Shown piece by piece: positions 35,980-47,600 of a stretch of 64,000 nucleotides of DNA. Numbering within the stretch: the stretch's first letter is position 1; the number at the start of each line of letters is the position of its first letter. The position numbers and the translations under genes were made by a program. A model generated the notes under the pieces. It had not been told where the DNA came from and made no database searches. It worked only from the letters and a program-made list of their open reading frames with translations. This DNA is from Sinotaia quadrata (Eukaryota > Mollusca > Gastropoda > Architaenioglossa > Viviparidae): assembly GCA_028829895.1 (NCBI GenBank), contig CM054183.1, positions 19,170,975-19,234,974 on the forward strand, read 5' to 3'.

Positions 35980-37719
35980 TGTCACAAAACGGGAGGCTCG
36001 TTACAAGCCGACCCGAGCTGAAGTTAGAGATGCAAGGGGTGAAGTCTATTTTTGGCCTGCTCCGGTGCACCTCCAAGAAAAGCCCGTGACGTATGCCAGT
36101 ACTACGTCGCGTCAAGTTGTTACATAGACACACATGACATACGCCATTGATGTTTGGGTGGGGCCCAATTTATTAATGTCATGCCAAGGAACGTTTTATT
36201 GGCGGTGTGTGTTGTGAGTGTGTATCATAAATGTGAATAAATGGACGAACAGACGAACGGTGCAAAACAATAGTACAAATTCTTTCGTCCCTCTCAAAAA
36301 CTATGAATAACAAGAGAGTTGAAAGATGTTTAAATCAGGTTATTTATTTCCCGATTTAAAAGGGGCACTACTCTTTCGCACAGTGATTAATCATTCATTC
36401 AACTTTCCAATGTCATACACTCTGTGGGAAATAAGGGGAGATGAAAATGATGAAATTCAAAATATAAAATAAAGATTAATTACACAATTCTTATGCGGCA
36501 AATGGGGCCGCTTTAACAATAGTTGACATGTAAAATAAGCATTACTTTTAACATTAGAGTTCTTATTTTACAAACGATATAATAGTGTTCATTTTCTTAA
36601 GAGTCCTAGACTTAAGTATGTGCGCGTTAGCCGTGCTAATGATTACTCACTATTAATGTCAGAGTTCCAAGGAGATGACGTAATCTCACACGTCACTTAT
36701 AAGCGGCACTTCAAAGTGAAGATCGACGCAATGAAGGCGTCGCATTACAGGTGAAGATTCTGCAGAATCTAGGCACCACTTTCAGATTATCACTGGGGAG
36801 AAATCTGAAATTTAACTGACTGTTGTCAGTCTCGATAATTGTCGCTGTTTGTTGGTTGTCGTGGAAACGGACCCCCCAACGACGTTTAGCATTATCGGGT
36901 AGAGTCGTCCAGTGGGATGTGTCGTCGCATTACATTGAGTGTAGAACTCCGGATTGTCTGTAAGAAAATCTCGGTGCTAGCCCCTCAATTTGCGGGATAG
37001 ACTGCCAAAACGAACTCAGACAGGGGGAAGAACAAGTTGGTCCCTCGTGTCGTTAACTGCATACAACCAGCGTCGCATGCATCGGGTTTTCTTTGGACAG
37101 TGAACTTTCCACTTTGCCAACAATTATACTGAGTAATTTTGCCTCGTTACTCAATATATGGCATCAGACGGATGGAAAACGGATGGAAAGAGATTATTGC
37201 AGCTTTCCTTTATGAAATCTCTGTACATGAGATAATTCATACGTGAAGTTAGACTGGCTTCAGACGAATCGACGTTTTCAACATTGAGAATAAAAGTCTT
37301 CATTTTGCCTCTTATATAGTTTCACTGAATGTTTCCAAAACTTCCAGAAGCTATGTCCTGTGACATGATTTTTTGCCTTGGATATATAGTGGTAATCGTG
37401 ATGCACGCTTTTTCTGTGGTCAATCCTAATGCGCACTGGCCATTTCACTCGTCAACAACATGTGACGGTATTGCGCAGTTGTCCCAATTTATTTAATATA
37501 CATATTCTTTCATAAATTAATATATATATTCAATATGACATGATAATTAACACACACTGCGTCACGAACGTCTGTCTACTAAAGAGATCTTAGGTGACCG
37601 TTACTGGAGTTTCATGCTACATACGTAAAATAACAAAACTCGGGTTACTTCAACTAGTTTTGTTAGCGGTTTATTAAAATGAAATAAAATATAATTTCTG
37701 TCCCTCATTTCCTGTGACA
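35980..37719 (-). repeat. LTR 1 (3' LTR of the left unit)
   Basis: 1740 bp, TGTCAC...GTGACA. Differs from LTR2 and LTR3 at 36734 (A against G). On the minus strand, TATATAAG at 37311-37318 is a good TATA box about 400 bases from the U3 end. AATAAA-type signals occur downstream on the same strand. Confidence 0.93.
37311..37318 (-). promoter_or_regulatory. Candidate LTR TATA box
   Basis: TATATAAG on the minus strand, repeated at 44095-44102 and 50879-50886. Transcription toward gag-pol would start about 30 bases further, making U3 about 430 bp. The position is an inference from the motif alone. Confidence 0.5.
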
Positions 37720-37730
37720 ACCCCCTTCTT
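37720..37730 (-). other. Polypurine tract, left unit
   Basis: AAGAAGGGGGT on the minus strand directly before the 3' LTR, the expected site of plus-strand priming. The identical tract is at 44504-44514. Confidence 0.8.
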
Positions 37731-37849
37731 AAAATTGATTGGAGCTCACAGAGTGGAAATCAAATAGGAACAAAAAAAAATTTTATTTCACACGATAGTC
37801 TCCACAGGAATTATATGCGCATCTGTGGAGAGACTATCCTCTCTCTTGT

Positions 37850-40800
37850 TTATATCGCGGTTATGGCATGCCGGGATAATGCATCGGCACCCGAATTTTC
37901 TCTGCCCGCGATGTGTTCGACAACGAAGCTATACTCCTGTAGCAGGAGTGTCCATCTAGTTAGCCTAGCGTTATCATACATGCTAGTGCGCAGATATGTC
38001 AGCGGCTTATGATCGCACTGCAGGATGAATGGTTTAGAGTACAGATAAGCACTAAATTTCTTGAGTGCCCATACGATTGCTAAGCACTCTTTTTCAATCG
38101 TAGAATACCGTGTCTCACGATCTAACAGTTTCTTAGACGCGTATGCTACCGGTAGGTATTCGTCATCTGTCTCTTGGAGAAGTATGGCACCGAGGCCTTC
38201 GTCTGATGCGTCGGTCCTGACAATAAATCTCTTGTCAAAGTCTGGTAACTGTAGGACGGGTTTACTGGTCAAGATGTCCTTCACTTTTTCGAGGGCGGTG
38301 CTACACTCTGCCGTCCATCGTATTTTCGTGGGTTGTTTGTTTCCAGTTAAGTCCGTCAGTGGTTTAAGAAGCGTACTGAAGTTTGGGACAAATTTTCGGT
38401 AGTACCCCACTAGCCCCAAAACTGCCCTGACCTGTTTCTTTGTAGTCGGTAAGGTCATGTCACGAATGGCTGCAGTTAAGTCTAGATTAGGGCCTATTTG
38501 TCCGTCACTTATGATATGGCCAAGAAATTCAATCTCCCGAAAGCCCGCGCGTACTTTGGTGGGTTTCACGGTCAATTTATGGCGCTCGAGAATGTCAAGT
38601 AGACCACCCACTGAGGATAAATGTTGGTCCCATGTTCCTGTTGCTACCAGAATGTCATCAAAGAAATTCAATGCGTTAACGCTCTCTAACGGTAATTTTC
38701 GCATGAAGCGCGCGAATGTTGCGGGTGCGTTCGCTAGTCCGAACGGTAGTCGGCAAAACTGAAACAAGCCTAGCGGAGTTGGGAATGCTGTTTTTGGTCT
38801 GTCGTCAATAGCAACTGACAGTTGCCAGTACCCTTTGCACATGTCAAACTTCGAAAAGTAATGTGCCTTAGTTAGTTTTGCGAATAATTCGTCCTGATTT
38901 GGAATGGGTTCCGCATCGAATTCAGTTATCTCATTTAACTGTCTGTAGTCCACACAAAAACGAAGCGTACCGTCTTTCTTTTTAACTAAGACGACCGGTG
39001 ATGAATATGGGGAGATTGACTGTTCAATCACGCCCTGTTTTTGCATTTCACGCACCTGTTCTGCTATGTACTTTGTGCTCTCATATTTCTGTGGGTACTG
39101 TTTTAAGCGTATCGGTTTGTCACTTAAAAGTTTGATGCGGTGTTCAACCAAATCTGAGTGGCCCGGTTGGTCGGTGAATATGCGCGCGTGTCTGTGTAAG
39201 AGTTTTGACATTGCGTCGCGCTGTTCGACAGTTAAGTTCGAGTCAATCTCGACTTGATCGACTGTAACTGCGGGGTTAGGCGTGGTTTCGGCGGACATCA
39301 TGTCTGTTCTGAAATTGGAGTCTTCCAATTGTATCAGTGCGACATTCACGTTTTGTATCTGTTCGTCGCTGCGTTCGTAGTAACGCTTTAGCATATTTAT
39401 GTGATAGGTTTTCTGCTTATTTCCTATCTGTATGCTATAGTCGTTCTGCTTCACACGCTTAATAACGCTGTAGGGTCCACGCCAGTGCATTTGCATGCGG
39501 TTGTTATGCGTGGGCCGCAAGAGTAACACGAGTTGACCTGGTTCGAGGTCACGTTCCACAGCAGTACGGTCAAAATTTCGCTTGTATCGGGGTTGTTTTT
39601 CGCGAATGTTTTCCTGTGCTAAGTGACACGTTTCGGTCAGACGTTGACGTAGTTCGGCTACGTACGTGTGAACATCTTTACCATCGGTCACAGTGTCTCC
39701 CTTGACCCATGTTTCTTTAATTAGCTTAAGGGGACCACGAGGTTGCCTGCCGTATAGTAGTTGGAACGGTGAATAGCCCGTACTCTCTTGTGGGAGTTCG
39801 CGATACGCGAAGAGTAATGGTGCTAGAAAACGCGGCCACTGGTCGGGTTGTTCCGAGGCCATTTTAATTAACATTTTCTTTATCGTACCGTTGAAACGTT
39901 CAACGGCACCATTAGACTGAGCGTGATATGGTGATGAGAACAACTGTTTACACGCCAGTAGACGCATTGTTTCAGCCATCATTGCTGAGGTGAATTGAGT
40001 GCCCTGGTCACTCAATATCTCTCGGGGAACGCCCGTGCGAGAAAATACGTCTATTAAAGCGTCTGCGACTTCGATCGCTGTGATGCCCTTTAATGCGACT
40101 GCTTCTGGATATCGTGTTGCAAAATCCACGATTGTTAGGATATAGCGATATCCTCCTTCGGCCGCGGGAATGATTGGGCCAATAATGTCTACTGCGACTT
40201 TTAGGAATGGTTCCTCTACTGTTGGTACTATCTCGAGGGGAACTCGACTGACACGCCCTCGGTCGATATGTTGCTGACACTGCGTACATGTACGAACGTA
40301 CGAGCGAACATCCCTACTCAGGCCTGGCCAAAAAAAGTCCTCGCGAATCCGTTGTTCAGTGCGACGTGCGCCCTGATGTCCGGACATGATTGAGTCGTGT
40401 GCAAAGCTTAGAATCAGCGGTCTGAGTGGTTTAGGGGTAAATAGACACGTGGTGCTTCTAGTATCATTTTCCTTAAAGTCGGTGCGCCGAAACGCTAGCC
40501 CGTCCTTCAGGAAATACGTAATTGTCGCGTACTTGCTGGACGTAATAGTGTTTTTCCGTGCCAGCTTTAGCATTGAGGACAAACTTTTGTCCTCCTGCTG
40601 CAGGTGACTGAGTTGACTTGGGGTCAACTGCGGAAATGTGTTCTCGACTATCTTTAGAGCCGGGGGTCCTTGTTTACTACGTTCCCGTTGTGCTCTAGTG
40701 GTTACGGGGAGAACAGGATAGATGCCATCAGTGTGTGTGTCACACTGCCCGGGCGATAGTATGAATCCGAACTGCATGTCTCTTATCACTGCGGCGGTGA

Positions 40801-42298
40801 CTGTACCGGAAAATACGGATGACGTAACATGTACAGTGGCTCTTGGACATGTACTAAGGTGTCCCATAACACATCGAATGCGGACACTACCTCTTAGATA
40901 CTGTTCAGGGCGTACAAGTTTAGCATTTATGCAGCTTATGGACGCGCCTGTATCGACCAGTATTTTGACTTTTTGTCCGTTTACTGTAGCCTGTTGGGTC
41001 TTTAGAGTTGCACCTGTTTCAGTGCATACCTTTACATCACGTGGACTGGGACAGTTCTGAGAACTATGCCCCTTCCCTTTGCACGTGTAACATGTCATAG
41101 GCGGGGAGTCACGTGTGTGACGTCGTACGTCTTGTGACTTAGTGTATGTCCGTTGTACCGGTTCGGGTTTTTCCGATTTCGCCATTGGTCGGTTCGATTT
41201 CGGTGTATACTTCTGCCGATTTGTAAGAGGAGGGCGTGGCGCACTCCTCGTAATTACCGGATCAGGGTAATCATTATACGTGTCTGCTAACTTCAACATA
41301 TCACTGAAGTTAGTCGGGGGATTTCGCTGCAAATATGTCGTCATTGCAGGCGGAGCAATATGGAGAAATTGATCTCTTAATATCAAATCAAATAGGCCCT
41401 CATATGTCTTCTGGATATCTGTCAAATCAATCCATCTATCAAGATAATGGCGTAACCGGGTACCGAAGGCTTGCATGGTGTCATTTGCTTTAGGTATGGC
41501 TCTCCTAAACATCTTCCTAAAGCCTTCTGCTGTACATTGAAAAGTACGCATCAAACCCGTTTTGAGATCTGCATAAGTAATAGCGGGATCGCGCGTTAGA
41601 TCAGTAAATGCGCGCGAGCTTTCACCTTGAAGTATTTGACCCAGTTGTTGTTTCTTTTCAATGTCAGTGTAATTAAAGTTGGCAATGAAACTGTCAAAGC
41701 GTGTCAAAAACTCGTCAATCGTCTCGACTTCAGGGTTAAAGAAAGCTAGCCGTGTACGGGGTTTATTTAATTCGGCCTGTTGCTTAGCAGTCCCATCTAA
41801 CAACTTCTCTCTAGCTGTTACCTCTTGCTTAGCTAATTCAAGCTGTTCCTGATGTGCTCTAGCTTTTAACTTAAGCTTTTTCTCTTCTACTTCCTGCCTT
41901 TTATCTTCTAAATCCCTAGCTGACTGAATCTTTAATAACTCTATTTCTCTCATATCTTGGATTTCTTTCTCTTTAAAATCTCTCGCCTCTTTCGATCTTT
42001 TTTCCTCTAGCTCTCTCGCCTCTTTCGATCTTTTTTCCTCTAACTCTCTCGCCTCTTTCGATCTTTTTTCCTCTAACTCTCTCAAAGTTTGCATCTCTAA
42101 ATCCTTAGCTACCTGTCTCTTTTCTTCTAGCTCATTTTTCTTATCCTCTAACTCTCTCGCCTCTTTCGCCTCATTTTCTTTCGCAACATACCATTTAGCT
42201 ATCTCCTCATCCACGTATTTCTTTAACTCGGCTTTCTCATACCCGAATTCTCTGCCCATAGCCATGAGTTCTTTCTTTATGTTTACTAGCTCGGCCAT
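37850..42298 (-). CDS. Gag-Pol polyprotein, left unit (Gag-PR-INT-RT-RNaseH)
   Basis: 1482 aa in a single frame. Gag N-terminus (1-180) is a highly charged coiled coil with three ELEEKRSKEAR repeats; a CCHC zinc knuckle (CYTCKGKGHSSQNC) lies near 400-414; protease LVDTGAS has its Asp near 449; the integrase HHCC finger spans about 633-676; the catalytic triad is D704, D764, E800 (35 residues between the last two); a GPY module (RGPYSVI) lies near 939; reverse transcriptase has VDYRQLNE near 1115 and FFDDILV near 1213; RNase H has RTDASDEG near 1362 and ends at ADALSRHAITAI. Integrase precedes reverse transcriptase, the Ty1/copia-like order found in the Gmr1 clade of Ty3/Gypsy elements. All catalytic motifs look intact, so the copy may be active. 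Confidence 0.95.
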   Translation of the reverse strand: MAELVNIKKELMAMGREFGYEKAELKKYVDEEIAKWYVAKENEAKEARELEDKKNELEEKRQVAKDLEMQTLRELEEKRSKEARELEEKRSKEARELEEKRSKEARDFKEKEIQDMREIELLKIQSARDLEDKRQEVEEKKLKLKARAHQEQLELAKQEVTAREKLLDGTAKQQAELNKPRTRLAFFNPEVETIDEFLTRFDSFIANFNYTDIEKKQQLGQILQGESSRAFTDLTRDPAITYADLKTGLMRTFQCTAEGFRKMFRRAIPKANDTMQAFGTRLRHYLDRWIDLTDIQKTYEGLFDLILRDQFLHIAPPAMTTYLQRNPPTNFSDMLKLADTYNDYPDPVITRSAPRPPLTNRQKYTPKSNRPMAKSEKPEPVQRTYTKSQDVRRHTRDSPPMTCYTCKGKGHSSQNCPSPRDVKVCTETGATLKTQQATVNGQKVKILVDTGASISCINAKLVRPEQYLRGSVRIRCVMGHLSTCPRATVHVTSSVFSGTVTAAVIRDMQFGFILSPGQCDTHTDGIYPVLPVTTRAQRERSKQGPPALKIVENTFPQLTPSQLSHLQQEDKSLSSMLKLARKNTITSSKYATITYFLKDGLAFRRTDFKENDTRSTTCLFTPKPLRPLILSFAHDSIMSGHQGARRTEQRIREDFFWPGLSRDVRSYVRTCTQCQQHIDRGRVSRVPLEIVPTVEEPFLKVAVDIIGPIIPAAEGGYRYILTIVDFATRYPEAVALKGITAIEVADALIDVFSRTGVPREILSDQGTQFTSAMMAETMRLLACKQLFSSPYHAQSNGAVERFNGTIKKMLIKMASEQPDQWPRFLAPLLFAYRELPQESTGYSPFQLLYGRQPRGPLKLIKETWVKGDTVTDGKDVHTYVAELRQRLTETCHLAQENIREKQPRYKRNFDRTAVERDLEPGQLVLLLRPTHNNRMQMHWRGPYSVIKRVKQNDYSIQIGNKQKTYHINMLKRYYERSDEQIQNVNVALIQLEDSNFRTDMMSAETTPNPAVTVDQVEIDSNLTVEQRDAMSKLLHRHARIFTDQPGHSDLVEHRIKLLSDKPIRLKQYPQKYESTKYIAEQVREMQKQGVIEQSISPYSSPVVLVKKKDGTLRFCVDYRQLNEITEFDAEPIPNQDELFAKLTKAHYFSKFDMCKGYWQLSVAIDDRPKTAFPTPLGLFQFCRLPFGLANAPATFARFMRKLPLESVNALNFFDDILVATGTWDQHLSSVGGLLDILERHKLTVKPTKVRAGFREIEFLGHIISDGQIGPNLDLTAAIRDMTLPTTKKQVRAVLGLVGYYRKFVPNFSTLLKPLTDLTGNKQPTKIRWTAECSTALEKVKDILTSKPVLQLPDFDKRFIVRTDASDEGLGAILLQETDDEYLPVAYASKKLLDRETRYSTIEKECLAIVWALKKFSAYLYSKPFILQCDHKPLTYLRTSMYDNARLTRWTLLLQEYSFVVEHIAGRENSGADALSRHAITAI

Positions 42299-42743
42299 TT
42301 TTAAAATTGCTAGTTATCACGAGTATGGATAAAGTGACTTAGAATATTCGCGGGATTTTGACCTCTGTAGGTCACAAGTGGTGCAATGGTGTGCGTATGA
42401 ACACCAGCCACCACGTGATTAGGATTTTTACAAACACGAGTAAAAGGAGTCCTAATCGCAAATTTGCAAAGTTAGCAAAATTTGCAAAACAACAGTTGCT
42501 AATGTAGCGTACAAAATATCGATCTATGTACGTCTAAACACGAGTCGGACCGCGTTAACGATAATAGCGTAAAGATTATAAAACTTATTTCAACATAATA
42601 ATAATAAGTCTTATCAAAATCCAGTTCACCTAAGTCTCAATAGCAAGCCCTAACATGCAATAAACAATGCATAATGGTGATGAGATAGAAAAGCAGGAAA
42701 GAGATGACACTTTCTTACAACAACACAATTTACCTTGTCAGAT

Positions 42744-42761
42744 CACGGTCAGTGGTCACCA
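42744..42761 (-). other. Primer binding site, left unit
   Basis: Two bases inside the 5' LTR end the minus strand reads TGGTGACCACTGACCGTG; TGG pairs with a tRNA CCA end. I could not assign the tRNA. The same sequence occurs at 49528-49545. Confidence 0.6.
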
Positions 42762-42763
42762 GA

Positions 42764-44503
42764 TGTCACAAAACGGGAGGCTCGTTACAAGCCGACCCGA
42801 GCTGAAGTTAGAGATGCAAGGGGTGAAGTCTATTTTTGGCCTGCTCCGGTGCACCTCCAAGAAAAGCCCGTGACGTATGCCAGTACTACGTCGCGTCAAG
42901 TTGTTACATAGACACACATGACATACGCCATTGATGTTTGGGTGGGGCCCAATTTATTAATGTCATGCCAAGGAACGTTTTATTGGCGGTGTGTGTTGTG
43001 AGTGTGTATCATAAATGTGAATAAATGGACGAACAGACGAACGGTGCAAAACAATAGTACAAATTCTTTCGTCCCTCTCAAAAACTATGAATAACAAGAG
43101 AGTTGAAAGATGTTTAAATCAGGTTATTTATTTCCCGATTTAAAAGGGGCACTACTCTTTCGCACAGTGATTAATCATTCATTCAACTTTCCAATGTCAT
43201 ACACTCTGTGGGAAATAAGGGGAGATGAAAATGATGAAATTCAAAATATAAAATAAAGATTAATTACACAATTCTTATGCGGCAAATGGGGCCGCTTTAA
43301 CAATAGTTGACATGTAAAATAAGCATTACTTTTAACATTAGAGTTCTTATTTTACAAACGATATAATAGTGTTCATTTTCTTAAGAGTCCTAGACTTAAG
43401 TATGTGCGCGTTAGCCGTGCTAATGATTACTCACTATTAATGTCAGAGTTCCAAGGAGATGACGTAATCTCACACGTCACTTATAAGCGGCACTTCAAAG
43501 TGAAGATCGACGCAATGGAGGCGTCGCATTACAGGTGAAGATTCTGCAGAATCTAGGCACCACTTTCAGATTATCACTGGGGAGAAATCTGAAATTTAAC
43601 TGACTGTTGTCAGTCTCGATAATTGTCGCTGTTTGTTGGTTGTCGTGGAAACGGACCCCCCAACGACGTTTAGCATTATCGGGTAGAGTCGTCCAGTGGG
43701 ATGTGTCGTCGCATTACATTGAGTGTAGAACTCCGGATTGTCTGTAAGAAAATCTCGGTGCTAGCCCCTCAATTTGCGGGATAGACTGCCAAAACGAACT
43801 CAGACAGGGGGAAGAACAAGTTGGTCCCTCGTGTCGTTAACTGCATACAACCAGCGTCGCATGCATCGGGTTTTCTTTGGACAGTGAACTTTCCACTTTG
43901 CCAACAATTATACTGAGTAATTTTGCCTCGTTACTCAATATATGGCATCAGACGGATGGAAAACGGATGGAAAGAGATTATTGCAGCTTTCCTTTATGAA
44001 ATCTCTGTACATGAGATAATTCATACGTGAAGTTAGACTGGCTTCAGACGAATCGACGTTTTCAACATTGAGAATAAAAGTCTTCATTTTGCCTCTTATA
44101 TAGTTTCACTGAATGTTTCCAAAACTTCCAGAAGCTATGTCCTGTGACATGATTTTTTGCCTTGGATATATAGTGGTAATCGTGATGCACGCTTTTTCTG
44201 TGGTCAATCCTAATGCGCACTGGCCATTTCACTCGTCAACAACATGTGACGGTATTGCGCAGTTGTCCCAATTTATTTAATATACATATTCTTTCATAAA
44301 TTAATATATATATTCAATATGACATGATAATTAACACACACTGCGTCACGAACGTCTGTCTACTAAAGAGATCTTAGGTGACCGTTACTGGAGTTTCATG
44401 CTACATACGTAAAATAACAAAACTCGGGTTACTTCAACTAGTTTTGTTAGCGGTTTATTAAAATGAAATAAAATATAATTTCTGTCCCTCATTTCCTGTG
44501 ACA
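42764..44503 (-). repeat. LTR 2 (shared central LTR)
   Basis: Serves as 5' LTR of the left unit and 3' LTR of the right unit, with no target duplication of its own: internal sequence abuts it on both sides. Confidence 0.93.
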
Positions 44504-44514
44504 ACCCCCTTCTT
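44504..44514 (-). other. Polypurine tract, right unit
   Basis: Same AAGAAGGGGGT tract as at 37720-37730. Confidence 0.8.
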
Positions 44515-44633
44515 AAAATTGATTGGAGCTCACAGAGTGGAAATCAAATAGGAACAAAAAAAAATTTTATTTCACACGATAGTCTCCACAGGAATTATAT
44601 GCGCATCTGTGGAGAGACTATCCTCTCTCTTGT

Positions 44634-47600
44634 TTATATCGCGGTTATGGCATGCCGGGATAATGCATCGGCACCCGAATTTTCTCTGCCCGCGATGTGT
44701 TCGACAACGAAGCTATACTCCTGTAGCAGGAGTGTCCATCTAGTTAGCCTAGCGTTATCATACATGCTAGTGCGCAGATATGTCAGCGGCTTATGATCGC
44801 ACTGCAGGATGAATGGTTTAGAGTACAGATAAGCACTAAATTTCTTGAGTGCCCATACGATTGCTAAGCACTCTTTTTCAATCGTAGAATACCGTGTCTC
44901 ACGATCTAACAGTTTCTTAGACGCGTATGCTACCGGTAGGTATTCGTCATCTGTCTCTTGGAGAAGTATGGCACCGAGGCCTTCGTCTGATGCGTCGGTC
45001 CTGACAATAAATCTCTTGTCAAAGTCTGGTAACTGTAGGACGGGTTTACTGGTCAAGATGTCCTTCACTTTTTCGAGGGCGGTGCTACACTCTGCCGTCC
45101 ATCGTATTTTCGTGGGTTGTTTGTTTCCAGTTAAGTCCGTCAGTGGTTTAAGAAGCGTACTGAAGTTTGGGACAAATTTTCGGTAGTACCCCACTAGCCC
45201 CAAAACTGCCCTGACCTGTTTCTTTGTAGTCGGTAAGGTCATGTCACGAATGGCTGCAGTTAAGTCTAGATTAGGGCCTATTTGTCCGTCACTTATGATA
45301 TGGCCAAGAAATTCAATCTCCCGAAAGCCCGCGCGTACTTTGGTGGGTTTCACGGTCAATTTATGGCGCTCGAGAATGTCAAGTAGACCACCCACTGAGG
45401 ATAAATGTTGGTCCCATGTTCCTGTTGCTACCAGAATGTCATCAAAGAAATTCAATGCGTTAACGCTCTCTAACGGTAATTTTCGCATGAAGCGCGCGAA
45501 TGTTGCGGGTGCGTTCGCTAGTCCGAACGGTAGTCGGCAAAACTGAAACAAGCCTAGCGGAGTTGGGAATGCTGTTTTTGGTCTGTCGTCAATAGCAACT
45601 GACAGTTGCCAGTACCCTTTGCACATGTCAAACTTCGAAAAGTAATGTGCCTTAGTTAGTTTTGCGAATAATTCGTCCTGATTTGGAATGGGTTCCGCAT
45701 CGAATTCAGTTATCTCATTTAACTGTCTGTAGTCCACACAAAAACGAAGCGTACCGTCTTTCTTTTTAACTAAGACGACCGGTGATGAATATGGGGAGAT
45801 TGACTGTTCAATCACGCCCTGTTTTTGCATTTCACGCACCTGTTCTGCTATGTACTTTGTGCTCTCATATTTCTGTGGGTACTGTTTTAAGCGTATCGGT
45901 TTGTCACTTAAAAGTTTGATGCGGTGTTCAACCAAATCTGAGTGGCCCGGTTGGTCGGTGAATATGCGCGCGTGTCTGTGTAAGAGTTTTGACATTGCGT
46001 CGCGCTGTTCGACAGTTAAGTTCGAGTCAATCTCGACTTGATCGACTGTAACTGCGGGGTTAGGCGTGGTTTCGGCGGACATCATGTCTGTTCTGAAATT
46101 GGAGTCTTCCAATTGTATCAGTGCGACATTCACGTTTTGTATCTGTTCGTCGCTGCGTTCGTAGTAACGCTTTAGCATATTTATGTGATAGGTTTTCTGC
46201 TTATTTCCTATCTGTATGCTATAGTCGTTCTGCTTCACACGCTTAATAACGCTGTAGGGTCCACGCCAGTGCATTTGCATGCGGTTGTTATGCGTGGGCC
46301 GCAAGAGTAACACGAGTTGACCTGGTTCGAGGTCACGTTCCACAGCAGTACGGTCAAAATTTCGCTTGTATCGGGGTTGTTTTTCGCGAATGTTTTCCTG
46401 TGCTAAGTGACACGTTTCGGTCAGACGTTGACGTAGTTCGGCTACGTACGTGTGAACATCTTTACCATCGGTCACAGTGTCTCCCTTGACCCATGTTTCT
46501 TTAATTAGCTTAAGGGGACCACGAGGTTGCCTGCCGTATAGTAGTTGGAACGGTGAATAGCCCGTACTCTCTTGTGGGAGTTCGCGATACGCGAAGAGTA
46601 ATGGTGCTAGAAAACGCGGCCACTGGTCGGGTTGTTCCGAGGCCATTTTAATTAACATTTTCTTTATCGTACCGTTGAAACGTTCAACGGCACCATTAGA
46701 CTGAGCGTGATATGGTGATGAGAACAACTGTTTACACGCCAGTAGACGCATTGTTTCAGCCATCATTGCTGAGGTGAATTGAGTGCCCTGGTCACTCAAT
46801 ATCTCTCGGGGAACGCCCGTGCGAGAAAATACGTCTATTAAAGCGTCTGCGACTTCGATCGCTGTGATGCCCTTTAATGCGACTGCTTCTGGATATCGTG
46901 TTGCAAAATCCACGATTGTTAGGATATAGCGATATCCTCCTTCTGCCGCGGGAATGATTGGGCCAATAATGTCTACTGCGACTTTTAGGAATGGTTCCTC
47001 TACTGTTGGTACTATCTCGAGGGGAACTCGACTGACACGCCCTCGGTCGATATGTTGCTGACACTGCGTACATGTACGAACGTACGAGCGAACATCCCTA
47101 CTCAGGCCTGGCCAAAAAAAGTCCTCGCGAATCCGTTGTTCAGTGCGACGTGCGCCCTGATGTCCGGACATGATTGAGTCGTGTGCAAAGCTTAGAATCA
47201 GCGGTCTGAGTGGTTTAGGGGTAAATAGACACGTGGTGCTTCTAGTATCATTTTCCTTAAAGTCGGTGCGCCGAAACGCTAGCCCGTCCTTCAGGAAATA
47301 CGTAATTGTCGCGTACTTGCTGGACGTAATAGTGTTTTTCCGTGCCAGCTTTAGCATTGAGGACAAACTTTTGTCCTCCTGCTGCAGGTGACTGAGTTGA
47401 CTTGGGGTCAACTGCGGAAATGTGTTCTCGACTATCTTTAGAGCCGGGGGTCCTTGTTTACTACGTTCCCGTTGTGCTCTAGTGGTTACGGGGAGAACAG
47501 GATAGATGCCATCAGTGTGTGTGTCACACTGCCCGGGCGATAGTATGAATCCGAACTGCATGTCTCTTATCACTGCGGCGGTGACTGTACCGGAAAATAC

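Noticed and set aside
38061..41060. Forward-strand frames of 60-113 codons under the retroelement
   Set aside because: They are antisense shadows of gag-pol and repeat identically in the second unit.
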